Below are positions 27,206 through 35,136 of a DNA stretch of 64,000 bases, in pieces (the first letter of the stretch is position 1; each line of letters starts with the position of its first letter). The notes beneath the pieces were generated by a model. The model did no database searches and was not told the origin of the DNA. It saw only the letters and a list, made by a program, of their open reading frames with translations. A program made the position numbers and the translations under genes. The stretch covers positions 71,770-135,769 of the forward strand of contig NZ_NFMA01000003.1 in the NCBI RefSeq assembly GCF_002161175.1. Direction: 5' to 3'. Origin of the DNA: Flavonifractor sp. An100 (GTDB taxonomy: Bacteria; Bacillota; Clostridia; Oscillospirales; Oscillospiraceae).

Positions 27206-27572
27206 TTTCTCCGGCAAAGTTTTTGACATAGATCAAGGAGGCCCGCCCTTGGCCTTGCCGTACTCGCTCAATCAGACCAACTCCTTTCTTGGTGTCCAAT
27301 TCATTGAACAGCTTGATTGCCTTCTCCGTCTTGTACCCAAGCGTCTCCGCAACATCTTCCAGGGTAAATATGATATACACCCGGCCCTGATCGTCGTGCC
27401 ATCCGTTCTTCATGGATAGGCTCATACGGTCAAGCAGGATGCCGTAGAGCAATTTTGCATCTGTTGATATAGTCGCAAACCGTCTGTCTGTAAAGATCCG
27501 TTTGGGGATGCGGTAAAATGAAAACTGCTCTGCCTCATAGCCGTAATAATAAGAAAGATCCACAGAAGCCAT
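27144..27572 (-). CDS. repA: RepA_N-type replication initiator (short form)
   Basis: 142 residues from ATG 27572 (GGGGGTGA 8 nt upstream; the GTG at 27581 overlaps that site). The RepA N-terminal domain is clear: FYRIPKRIFTDRRFATIST, KLLYGILLDRMSLS, then the winged-helix part FTLEDVAETLGYKTEKAIKLFNEL. It ends in a basic tail encoded by the iterons (KPKSRPRKNRGQDFG). The stop TAA in iteron 4 seems to come from one T-to-A change relative to its sister units; without it the frame would stay open through the array and join parA. Initiators of this family start replication of low-copy plasmids and of circular ICE forms. Confidence 0.88.
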   Translation of the reverse strand: MASVDLSYYYGYEAEQFSFYRIPKRIFTDRRFATISTDAKLLYGILLDRMSLSMKNGWHDDQGRVYIIFTLEDVAETLGYKTEKAIKLFNELDTKKGVGLIERVRQGQGRASLIYVKNFAGERQTSPKPKSRPRKNRGQDFG

Positions 27573-27584
27573 AACTATCACCCC

Positions 27585-27618
27585 CTATCAAAAAAGAAGA
27601 GCGTATTTAACACGCTCT
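27585..27618 (-). terminator. Attenuator-like terminator just before repA
   Basis: A perfect 7-bp stem AGAGCGT / ACGCTCT (27598-27618) with a 7-base loop is followed on the minus strand by TTCTTTTTTG, ending immediately upstream of the repA ribosome site. Its position suggests attenuation of repA transcription or shielding of repA from upstream transcripts. Confidence 0.55.
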
Positions 27619-27657
27619 CCCCGTATAGACAATATAAAAACTGATATACAATTTGAA

Positions 27658-27716
27658 ACGCATCGCTCAAATAGGGACAACACCTTGATTGATGAAATGA
27701 GCGATGTGTGATATAA
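27658..27716 (+). promoter_or_regulatory. fic promoter with 12-bp inverted repeat operator
   Basis: -35 TTGATG (27688-27693), 17-bp spacer, -10 TATAAT (27711-27716). An inverted repeat with 11 of 12 positions matching (27658-27669 and 27698-27709; perfect core CATCGCTCA/TGAGCGATG) flanks the -35 box and ends just before the -10, so a bound protein would block polymerase. The C-terminal HTH of the Fic protein is a candidate regulator. Confidence 0.6.
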
Positions 27717-27750
27717 TAAAGCCAATCATTTACAGTTACGAGGTATTTGC

Positions 27751-28740
27751 ATGAGAAACAAAAAGCCTCCCTTTGAAATCACAAACCAGATCATTGACCG
27801 TGTGGCTGAGATCGCCGAGCTGGTGGGTCGCTTGACTGTATCCTCTCCCCTTTCTTCAAATCCCACGCTCCGCCGTGCCAATCGCATCCGTACCATCCAC
27901 GGGTCACTTGCCATTGAACAGAACACGCTTACTCTGGAGCAAGTGACCACCGTGCTGAACGGCGAGCACGTTCTCGCACCGCCCAAGGATATTGCGGAAG
28001 TTAAGAACGCCTATGAGATCTATGAGCGGCTGGAGGAACTCGATCCCTATTCCGTAGATGATCTACTGACTGCTCACGGCATTATGACGCGAGGCTTGGT
28101 AGAGGAATCCGGTATGTTCCGAACCCGTCCTGTAGGCGTAGTAGACAGCGAGGGGCATGTCCTGCATTTTGGAACGCTGCCCCAGTATGTCCCCGATCTG
28201 GTGCTGGAACTGTTGGACTGGGTAAAGACCAGTGAGGTACACATGCTCATCCGCAGCTGTGTGTTCCACTATGAGCTGGAACTGATCCACCCCTTTGCTG
28301 ACGGAAATGGGCGTGTGGGGCGGCTGTGGCATACGCTGCTGCTCTCCAAGTGGAATCCGGCATTTGCCTGGCTTCCGGTTGAATCCATCATCCATGACCG
28401 CCAGCCGGAATATTATGCGGCCATCAACGCCTCCAACGATGCGGGAGAGTCTACCGTATTTATTGAGTTTATGCTCTCAGCTATCAAAGCATCACTCATA
28501 GAAACCATTAAAACGAGTGATGGAATGAGCGACGGAAAGATGGACAAGGCAACGCTCCGTTGGAGGAAGATCGAGGAGTTCCTGAAAACCCACGACTATA
28601 TCATGAACGCTGATGTGCGGGAGTTGTGCGGGGTGTCGGCAGCGACGGCGAATCGGATCTTGGCGGGGTTAGTGTTGGATGGAAATCTTATAAAAGTTCA
28701 TTTGGGCAGACATTGGAAATATATACTTCTTCAAAAATAA
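27751..28740 (+). CDS. Fic-domain protein with C-terminal winged helix
   Basis: 329 residues. The Fic core has the full catalytic motif HPFADGNGRVGR (about 179-190), expected to transfer AMP (or another nucleotide group) to a hydroxyl of a target protein. An N-terminal helix resembles the class II autoinhibitory motif, but the segment reads SLAIEQN where S/T-x-x-x-E-G/N is usual, so the Gly/Asn is replaced by Gln. The C-terminal 65 residues form a winged helix (DVRELCGVSAATANRIL). The gene stands alone on the plus strand at the ICE end and has its own promoter. Chromosomal Fic proteins of this class are often self-regulating toxins or modifiers; the target is unknown. Confidence 0.92.
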   Translation: MRNKKPPFEITNQIIDRVAEIAELVGRLTVSSPLSSNPTLRRANRIRTIHGSLAIEQNTLTLEQVTTVLNGEHVLAPPKDIAEVKNAYEIYERLEELDPYSVDDLLTAHGIMTRGLVEESGMFRTRPVGVVDSEGHVLHFGTLPQYVPDLVLELLDWVKTSEVHMLIRSCVFHYELELIHPFADGNGRVGRLWHTLLLSKWNPAFAWLPVESIIHDRQPEYYAAINASNDAGESTVFIEFMLSAIKASLIETIKTSDGMSDGKMDKATLRWRKIEEFLKTHDYIMNADVRELCGVSAATANRILAGLVLDGNLIKVHLGRHWKYILLQK

Positions 28741-28857
28741 GTACCCACTAATATTGTGGGGTGCAATTTACTTTGTAACAATAATTGGCATTTTTTAATT
28801 ATACAAGCATACACAGTCACTAAAGCAATTCATTTCGGCAGATAGGGGTACAATATT

Positions 28858-29967
28858 ATGAGTTTTGTTTATGCTCAAAAAATTGGTAAATCAATAGGAA
28901 TATTTGCAGATACAAAGATTACATTTAATACTGCTGCAACCCATCTTTTTGGTACTGATACTCAGAAAAGTGTCCATCAGTTCGGAATGATAAAAAACAT
29001 TATTATTTCTAAAAATTTCTGCATCAGTTTCGCAGGAAATAATATTGTTTATGCCAATAAATTGCTCAGTAAAATCAATCATGTTAGCCTAAAACAGATA
29101 TTGCAACTTGCTTTAGATATAAACCGGCAGGATATCGATAACGGCGCTGAGTTTATCATTTGCTATGCTGATAGAAATGTTCAATTAATATTTCAAATCA
29201 AAGATGGGGAGTGTAAGAAAACACCTTCTGCGTGGATTGGTTCCTACCAAGCATTCGATTACTTTCAAGGGGTGCGCACAGGTTTTTATAGACAGAATAT
29301 TAATTCTAATTTGCCGAATAGCTATGAAACCCACTTTGGTACAAGTCCGTTTATTCCAGAAGATGAAATGTATCAGGACTTGCTAAATTGCTTCTATAAG
29401 ACAATTTTCGACTGTGGTGACAGCTCCGTTGGTGGATTTGCGGTACCTGTCTTATTTGACCCTAAAACAAATCAATTTTGGTATAAAGGATATTGCCGTA
29501 GTTTTGCGAGGATGCAAATTACTAAAAGAGGTTTATCAATGCCAATGTATCAAGGAGCATCTACTGGTTCTTTTTCTATACTTTTCTATCAATCTCCTCA
29601 AAATGTCGGCATATATATACCTGAAAATCATTGGGGGATCATATATAATCATTACCGAGCAGATCCTAAAGACTATGAAATTGTACAGACATCCTCATTT
29701 CTAACTCCACGTGCTACCAAGATGAGTCAACTTGATTTCTATGTTCAAGCAGAGGCCCATAATATGTCTCCGCCAGGTTTTTTAGGTATAAACCCAGACC
29801 GAATTGACGATTATATGGCACGAGTCTGGCATTATAAGGACAATCCAGAATTAGCAATACTGTATATTAATAAAGCTATCGAAATTGTAGAAAAACAGCA
29901 CCGAGAAACTTGGCGATATGAGGAATTAATTTCGATAAGGAATAATATACAGACATCCTTCAAGTAA
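28858..29967 (+). CDS. Putative proteasome-like Ntn hydrolase (AT-rich cargo gene)
   Basis: 369 residues, clearly AT-richer than its surroundings. The first 130 residues follow the proteasome-beta/HslV pattern: after Met removal the chain would begin with Ser (nucleophile position 1), Asp at position 17 of that numbering lies in IFADTKIT, a Lys follows near position 36 (QKSVHQFGMIK), and a strand ends in ISFAGN as at the family's AG turn. Then come FIICYADRNVQLIFQI and WIGSYQAFDYF. The C-terminal 240 residues are not recognised. No signal peptide. The family call is my inference from residue spacing; it could be another alpha/beta fold. The ribosome site is weak. It lies beside fic at the element end, a usual place for defence or cargo genes. 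Confidence 0.6.
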   Translation: MSFVYAQKIGKSIGIFADTKITFNTAATHLFGTDTQKSVHQFGMIKNIIISKNFCISFAGNNIVYANKLLSKINHVSLKQILQLALDINRQDIDNGAEFIICYADRNVQLIFQIKDGECKKTPSAWIGSYQAFDYFQGVRTGFYRQNINSNLPNSYETHFGTSPFIPEDEMYQDLLNCFYKTIFDCGDSSVGGFAVPVLFDPKTNQFWYKGYCRSFARMQITKRGLSMPMYQGASTGSFSILFYQSPQNVGIYIPENHWGIIYNHYRADPKDYEIVQTSSFLTPRATKMSQLDFYVQAEAHNMSPPGFLGINPDRIDDYMARVWHYKDNPELAILYINKAIEIVEKQHRETWRYEELISIRNNIQTSFK

Positions 29968-30330
29968 AAGGACAATAAATATGTACGAGATATGTAAATA
30001 CCCACTTTAGAATAATATTGAGTATCACATTATGTCCATACTTTACACCTGCACAGGCGGCATTTTATCTCCTCAAATTTCCTCACTTACAGAAGCTACG
30101 GTACTACCCCTATCACACGCAAATGCCCGGAAATCCTTGTTTCACAAGGTCTTCCGGGCTTCGCACATATAGTCTTCATTTGGATTTATCCATTCTTGAA
30201 ATCATCCAGGCAACAAGATTCTGGCCTCATAGAGGATGTCCAAATGCCGGTTATAGCCATCCACTCGCACCGAGCCTGACAGCAGCTTTGCACCGCCGCT
30301 ACACTCGGATTTGTCGTTTGCTTTAACCGT
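29968..30330. other. Non-coding ICE end with long hairpin
   Basis: 363 bp between the last cargo gene and the sigK junction. A strong hairpin at 30125-30159 has an 8-bp stem GCCCGGAA/TTCCGGGC, a 2-base internal loop, a 6-bp stem CCTTGT/ACAAGG and a 3-base loop, without a clear T-run on either side. Short frames on both strands lack ribosome sites. A recombinase site would be expected at its right edge. Confidence 0.5.
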
Positions 30331-30529
30331 TATTTACAATATGCGCTACCAGGCGCAGGTTGTGCTCCACCAGCATGTTTCTGGCCTCTAAATCTCCCTG
30401 TGCACATTTCTTTAGGCATTCCCGTTCCTCCGCCGCTTTCAGTGGCCGCGGAAAAGAGCCGCTTCCTCCCGACAGACGCAATGTGAAGAACAGGCCATTC
30501 ATAACTAGGTAAATAACCGGGGACAGCAT
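30323..30529 (-). pseudogene. sigK: sigK 5' fragment, interrupted by the ICE
   Basis: From ATG 30529 (GGAGGTG 8 nt upstream) the first 65 codons match sporulation sigma-K: hydrophobic pro-sequence (LSPVIYLVMNGLFF), SFPRPL, EERECLKKCAQGDLEARNMLVEHNLRLVAHIV. In sigma-K this is followed by KKY or KKF and the core-binding region; here it continues NNG and a stop, so the gene breaks off at about 30331-30337. All later sigma regions (2.2 to 4) are missing from the window. The rest of the gene should lie on the far left side of the ICE, outside the window, unless it was lost. Sigma-K drives late mother-cell genes, so spores could be completed only if the ICE excises or another copy exists. Confidence 0.88.
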
Positions 30530-30640
30530 ACGGCAAACACCTCCGCACCACTGTATTCTGTCCACGCAAGTCCCTATTCTTCAAATTTCCGCACGACAGG
30601 AAGTGGCCTTCTCCCATCCTTTATTCTTCTTATTTTTGTT

Positions 30641-30669
30641 TTGCCTTCTTCCGACAAATATTGTATACT
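30641..30669 (+). promoter_or_regulatory. Promoter of the Na/Pi cotransporter gene
   Basis: -35 TTGCCT (30641-30646), 17-bp spacer, -10 TATACT (30664-30669), about 70 bp before the start codon. Confidence 0.55.
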
Positions 30670-30739
30670 CAAATTAGAACGTTAAGATTTTGCTAAGAGC
30701 CTGCTGACTTACTTTTCAATTTAAAGGAGGAGGGTGCAT

Positions 30740-32538
30740 TTGAGCATCCAAGACATTGTCTCCCTGATGGGCGCACTGGCTGTCTTCCTGTTTGGCATGT
30801 CCACCATGACCTCTGGCCTGGAAAAACTGGCCAGCGGGAAATTGGCTTCCTTACTGGAAAAACTGACTGATAACATTTTAAAAGGAGTTTTGCTGGGCGC
30901 TGTTGTTGCGGGAATGGTCCACTCCTCCGCTGCCACTACGGTTATGTGCATCGGTTTTGTCAATGCCGGGATTCTTCAGCTGCGGCAGGCAGTGGGCGTC
31001 ATCATGGGAGCGAACATTGGTACTACCATCACGGCTCAAATCCTCCGTTTAGGCGGCCTATCCGATGAAAACCTCCTTCTCTCTTTCTCTCTTTGTTAAA
31101 GCCGGAAATGCTCGGCCCAATGACCGCTTTTCTCGGTATCATACTCTTTTCCTTTTTTAACTCCGGACGAAAGAAAACAGTTGGTCAGATCCTGATTGGA
31201 CTGGGACTGCTGTTCATCGGCATCAAGTCAATGGAGAGCGCCCTGACTCCTTTAACCGAGCTCCCCGCTTTCCAACAGCTGTTTCTTCGCTTTTCCAATC
31301 CATTTTTGGGCATTGCTGCCGGAGCTGCCATTACGGCTCTCATTCAAAGTTCCACCGCCTCTGTCGCCATTCTCCAGGCACTGACAGCCTCGGGATTAGT
31401 CACATTTTCTACCGCTATGCCCATCATTATGGGACAAAATATCGGAACCTGTGTCACCGCCATTCTATCCAGCATCGGCGCCAGCCGCAACGCCAAACGC
31501 ACAGCGGCCGTTCACCTGTTTTTTAATGTGATCGGCACCCTGGTATTTCTGACTGTTCTCTACAGCGTAAACGCAGCCATCTCCCTCCCCTTCTGGAACG
31601 CTACCATGACCTATGGTTCCATTGCTGACTTACACTCCATTTTCAACATTGTCTGCACCATCCTGCTTCTCCCATTTAACCGCTGGCTGGTCCGGCTGGT
31701 AGAGTGGATCATCCCCGACTCGGAGACAGTACATCCGGTCTCCACTGTTCTGGACCCCCGTTTCCTCTCCACCCCGTCTGTTGCATTGGAGCGGGCCCGC
31801 ACGGTGGTTATTCAGATGGGGGACTTGGCCAAAGAAAACTACGCCACAGCGGTTTCCCTTCTGGCTCGATACGATTCCAAGCAGTTGGAGCAGCTGGAAC
31901 AGCGGGAGGAAGCCATCGACCACATGGAAGGAGCACTGGACCAGTACCTGGTCCAGTGCTCCCGCCACTCCCTGGATGATCGGGACAGTGACCTGGTGTC
32001 GGATTTGCTCCACGCCCTCTCCGATTTCGAACGGATTGGGGACTATGTGGTAAACCTCTCCGAATCTGCCACCGCTTTACACGACAAAGATTTGGTCTTT
32101 TCCGACCAGGCCCAGGAGGAACTCAGTGCCGTATGCTCTGCAGTGGGAGATGCGCTGGAACAGGTGATGACAGCCTACCACACCCATGACTCCTACGCCG
32201 CCTTCCAGGTGGAGCCTCTGGAAGAGGTCGTTGACCTTATCACGGCTACCCTGCGCGAGCGCCATGTGGAACGGCTGAAAAAAGGCAGCTGCACAGTGGA
32301 ACTTGGAACCCAATTTTTAGAGTTGCTGATCAATCTGGAACGCATTTCTGATCACTGCTCCAACGCCGCCGTCCGCATCATCCACCAAAGCGCCAATAAG
32401 GATGCTCTGGTCCGCAATGATATCCACGGCTATCTTCAGCAACTCCACCAAGGCTCCTCCCCCCAGTTCGACCAATTGTTTCAACAGGCCAAAGAGCGCT
32501 ATTATGAACCCCTTCTTCACGCTGAATCCACCATCTAA
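30740..32538 (+). pseudogene. Na+/phosphate cotransporter (NptA/PhoU type), frameshifted by 8-bp duplication
   Basis: The first part (to 31099) and second part (from about 31087) are two frames of one gene. Part one has the first Na/Pi repeat with VHSSAATTVMCIGF and GANIGTTITAQI; part two has the second repeat with IQSSTASVAILQA and GQNIGTCVTAIL and a C-terminal PhoU-like helical domain of about 250 residues. The break lies in two tandem copies of CTCTCTTT (31079-31086, 31087-31094); one copy alone would restore an unbroken 598-residue protein. The start is TTG 30740, 9 nt after AAAGGAGG (a GTG at 30734 is closer but too near). The family imports phosphate with Na+. The defect may be a natural mutation, a reversible switch or a sequencing error. 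Confidence 0.85.
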
Positions 32539-32546
32539 AACGAAAG

Positions 32547-32580
32547 GGCGGCGCCTGCATACGCAGGCGCCGCCTTTTTT
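32547..32580 (+). terminator. Terminator after the Na/Pi gene
   Basis: A perfect 12-bp stem GGCGGCGCCTGC / GCAGGCGCCGCC, 4-base loop, followed by TTTTTT. It ends just before the 3' end of the converging phosphorylase gene and may serve both. Confidence 0.9.
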
Positions 32581-32585
32581 CTCCA

Positions 32586-33368
32586 TCACCTTATAGTTTG
32601 TTCCCGGTCCTGACAAATCAACAACCGCAATGCCTCTACCCCCACCTCAATCGCCGAAGAGGTATCGTGGGACTCCTTTTGATCCAGCCCAGCAGCTTCC
32701 CGCTCCTGGTTCCAAATTACATGGAACACAGACCCGCAGCGCACCCCTCTTGCAGCAGCCACTGCGAACAAAGCCGCCGATTCCATTTCAGAGGCAAGGA
32801 CCCCCAGCCGCTTCCAGGCCTGCCACTTCTCCTGCAACTCATAGGACACCGGCATCCGCTGCGGGGAATGCTGCCCATAAAATGAGTCCTTACACTGCAC
32901 AACCCCTGCATGCCAGGATTTCTTCAATTTGCGACAGCTCTCCACCAGGGCGCAGGCCACTTGAAAATCGGCTACAGCGGGCCATTCAATGGGCGCATAT
33001 TCCCGGCTGGTACCCTCCATGCGAACCGCCCCTGTGGCCACCACCACATCCCCGCTGCACACCGGAAGAGCAATCCCTCCGCAGGTCCCCACCCGAACAA
33101 AGGTATGGGCCCCCAGATTGGCCAGTTCCTCCATGGCGATTGCCGCCGAAGGCCCCCCAATCCCCGTGGACACTACGCTTACCTTTTCCCCGCATAATGT
33201 CCCTGTCCACGTCTCATATTCCCGGTTGGTTCTCACATGAACCGGATCGTCAAAATTTTGGGCAATGGCCCGGCAGCGCCCCGGATCTCCCGGCAGGATA
33301 CAATAGTTCCCCACCTCTCCCGGTCCGCACTGAATATGGAATTGCACCTGTCGCTCCTGTTCGTTCAT
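32586..33368 (-). CDS. udp: Uridine phosphorylase-like nucleoside phosphorylase
   Basis: 260 residues of the PNP/UDP family: [15 protein letters not shown] (phosphate-binding Gly-Asp-Pro-x-Arg), [28 protein letters not shown] (second Arg) and [15 protein letters not shown] (ribose-contacting Met-Glu). These features fit uridine phosphorylase, which splits uridine and phosphate into uracil and ribose-1-phosphate, though purine substrates cannot be excluded. The length is normal. It stands alone, convergent with the Na/Pi gene. A uracil/xanthine permease gene lies 30 kb away at the right edge. Confidence 0.88.
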   Translation of the reverse strand: MNEQERQVQFHIQCGPGEVGNYCILPGDPGRCRAIAQNFDDPVHVRTNREYETWTGTLCGEKVSVVSTGIGGPSAAIAMEELANLGAHTFVRVGTCGGIALPVCSGDVVVATGAVRMEGTSREYAPIEWPAVADFQVACALVESCRKLKKSWHAGVVQCKDSFYGQHSPQRMPVSYELQEKWQAWKRLGVLASEMESAALFAVAAARGVRCGSVFHVIWNQEREAAGLDQKESHDTSSAIEVGVEALRLLICQDREQTIR

Positions 33369-33503
33369 AGCGGCTCCTTTCCCCGGGGGTGCTTTTTCTC
33401 CCCGGCATCTCTTCTTTTATCCTACCACATCCCTTCCTTCTTCTTCAAGGCAGGACGTGAGTTTGTCTCGTTCCAAGAAGAAAAAGATTTCTCTCTTCCC
33501 GTC

Positions 33504-33738
33504 TTGCATTTCTCTTGTCTCTTCGATATAATGCATAATGGTTTTTTATATGTCCTCTCTTCTGCTACCAAAGAATAGGCTCGCTTCCGGTTGGCTGTGC
33601 TTCCCATGTTTGTTTGGTTCCCAGCAACCCGGTTTCCATTGAGTTCTGTTCTAAAACTCGTCCCGCCTAAGGCTATACTCAGGCGGGGCGCCTTTGCCTA
33701 AATCCATATACATATGTGTGTTGAAAGGACGCTCTGTC
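33504..33738 (+). promoter_or_regulatory. trkA promoter and long structured leader
   Basis: -35 TTGCAT (33504-33509), 17-bp spacer, -10 TATAAT (33527-33532), leaving a leader of about 200 nt. The leader can form a bulged stem (CCGG..GGCTG with CAGC..CCCGG) and ends in a hairpin CCCGCCT / AGGCGGG (33662-33687) close to the ribosome site. The length and structure suggest control by a ligand or protein; no known riboswitch class was recognised. 33370-33503 holds no gene. Confidence 0.5.
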
Positions 33739-35136
33739 ATGAAGATCATTATCGTGGGAAATGGAAAGGTGGGCTTTTCTCTGGCGGAACAGTTGGTTAA
33801 AGAAAAGCATGACATCACCGTTGTGGATGTGCGGGAGGATTCGCTGCGCCGGGCCTGTGACTTGCTGGATATTATGGTAGTACGGGGCAACGGCGTTTCC
33901 GCGGACACCCTGCGGGAAGCGGGCGCCGACCACTCCGATCTTTTAGTCGCTGCCACCAACTCCGATGAGGTCAATATGGTCTGCTGCCTCATCGCCAAAA
34001 ATCTGGGCACATCCTACACCATTGCCCGTATCCGCAACCCGGAATACACCGCCACTTTATCGGAATTGCGCCGCAACCTGAAAATTGATATGGTAATCAA
34101 TCCGGAAAGTGCAACCGCAGTGGAAATTTCCCGTCTGCTCCGTTTCCCCGCCGCCGCCAACATCGAAACCTTCTGCCGCGGCAAGGTAGAACTTATTGGC
34201 TTTCGCTTGCAGCAGGGAGATTTTATGGTGGGCAAACCGCTGCACACCCTGTCCAACCAGATCAAAAAGCTGCCCCTGCTCTTCTGCGCCCTGGAACGCA
34301 GCGGTGAGGTTTCCATTCCCAACGGCTCAACCGTGCCCCAGGCTGGAGACAAGCTCTACTTGATTGGCCGTCCGGACAGTCTGGACCAATTTTTCCGGAT
34401 TTTAGGCCGCTACACCCCAAAGATCAACCAGGTGCTCATCATAGGCGGCGGTAAAATTTCCGGCTATTTAGCCCACATGCTCAGTAAAATGGGGATGCGG
34501 CTAAAGATCGTGGAGCAAAATGCAAGCCGGTGCCGCTCTTTGAGTGAACGTTTCCCCAAGAGCACTGTAATCTGTGGAGACGGAACGGATCAGGAGCTTT
34601 TAGAAGCTGAAAACCTGTCCGCCTGCGATGCCTTCGTCGCCCTTACCGACCGCGACGAGGACAATCTGATCATCTCCCTTTATGCTACCCAGAAGGGACT
34701 GCCCAAGGTAATCACCAAATGTAACCGGCAGAACTACGCCGGTATTGCCCGCTCCGTTGGCCTGGATAGCGTGGTGTCTCCCAAGTTCATCACCGCTTCC
34801 AATATCCTGCGTCTGGTTCGTGGAATGCAAAATTCCCAGGGCAGCGTGATGAACTCCTTGCACCGCATTGCAGACGGTGCCGCCGAGGCCATGGAATTTA
34901 CCGCAAACTCCTCCACCCACCATCTGGGCATCTCCCTCAAGGATCTGCGGTTAAAACCTGGCATTTTGATTGCTGTTATTGTCCGCAATCAGGAGATCAT
35001 CATTCCTGAGGGTTCCTCCTCCCTTCAGTCCAATGACAATGTCATCATCATTTCCAGAAATAGCGGGATTCTGGATCTCAATGATATTTACCAAGAGGAA
35101 AAGGCCGTCCCGGGTACAGTGGGAGGCGCACAATGA
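33739..35136 (+). CDS. trkA: TrkA, regulatory subunit of K+ uptake
   Basis: 465 residues from ATG 33739 (GAAAGGA upstream). Two tandem RCK units, each an NAD-binding fold (IIIVGNGKVGFSLA at the start; VLIIGGGKISGYLAHML near residue 230) followed by a TrkA-C ligand domain. TrkA binds NAD(H)/ATP and gates the TrkH channel. The two-unit length is normal for TrkA rather than the single-unit KtrA. The stop overlaps the trkH start by four bases, so the subunits are made together. Confidence 0.95.
   Translation: MKIIIVGNGKVGFSLAEQLVKEKHDITVVDVREDSLRRACDLLDIMVVRGNGVSADTLREAGADHSDLLVAATNSDEVNMVCCLIAKNLGTSYTIARIRNPEYTATLSELRRNLKIDMVINPESATAVEISRLLRFPAAANIETFCRGKVELIGFRLQQGDFMVGKPLHTLSNQIKKLPLLFCALERSGEVSIPNGSTVPQAGDKLYLIGRPDSLDQFFRILGRYTPKINQVLIIGGGKISGYLAHMLSKMGMRLKIVEQNASRCRSLSERFPKSTVICGDGTDQELLEAENLSACDAFVALTDRDEDNLIISLYATQKGLPKVITKCNRQNYAGIARSVGLDSVVSPKFITASNILRLVRGMQNSQGSVMNSLHRIADGAAEAMEFTANSSTHHLGISLKDLRLKPGILIAVIVRNQEIIIPEGSSSLQSNDNVIIISRNSGILDLNDIYQEEKAVPGTVGGAQ

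Larger units (their letters stand above)
1..30335. mobile_element. Integrative conjugative element (right-hand part), ending inside sigK
   Basis: The block holds replication/partition genes (repA, parA, parB), a relaxosome (mobC, relaxase), a PcfB-like protein, a giant conjugal helicase/methylase and a sortase-linked adhesin, nearly all on the minus strand and tightly coupled by ATGA overlaps. The coupling protein, the type IV secretion genes and the recombinase expected of such an element are not in the window, so they should lie beyond position 1. The right boundary is placed where the sigma-K reading frame stops matching the family (about 30331-30340). Fic and the AT-rich gene at 28858 sit on the opposite strand at this end and look like cargo. 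Confidence 0.85.

Noticed and set aside
30018-30326. Plus-strand frame of 102 codons at the ICE end
   Set aside because: No ribosome site, crosses the long hairpin and the sigK junction, and shows no recognisable family.
30165-30330. Minus-strand open stretch of about 40 codons reading from the sigK junction (end of a recombinase?)
   Set aside because: The segment is short, has no start or ribosome site of its own and no clear recombinase motif; too weak to call.
33540-33690. c-di-AMP (ydaO) riboswitch upstream of trkA
   Set aside because: The conserved ydaO core sequences are not seen; only a generic structured leader can be claimed.
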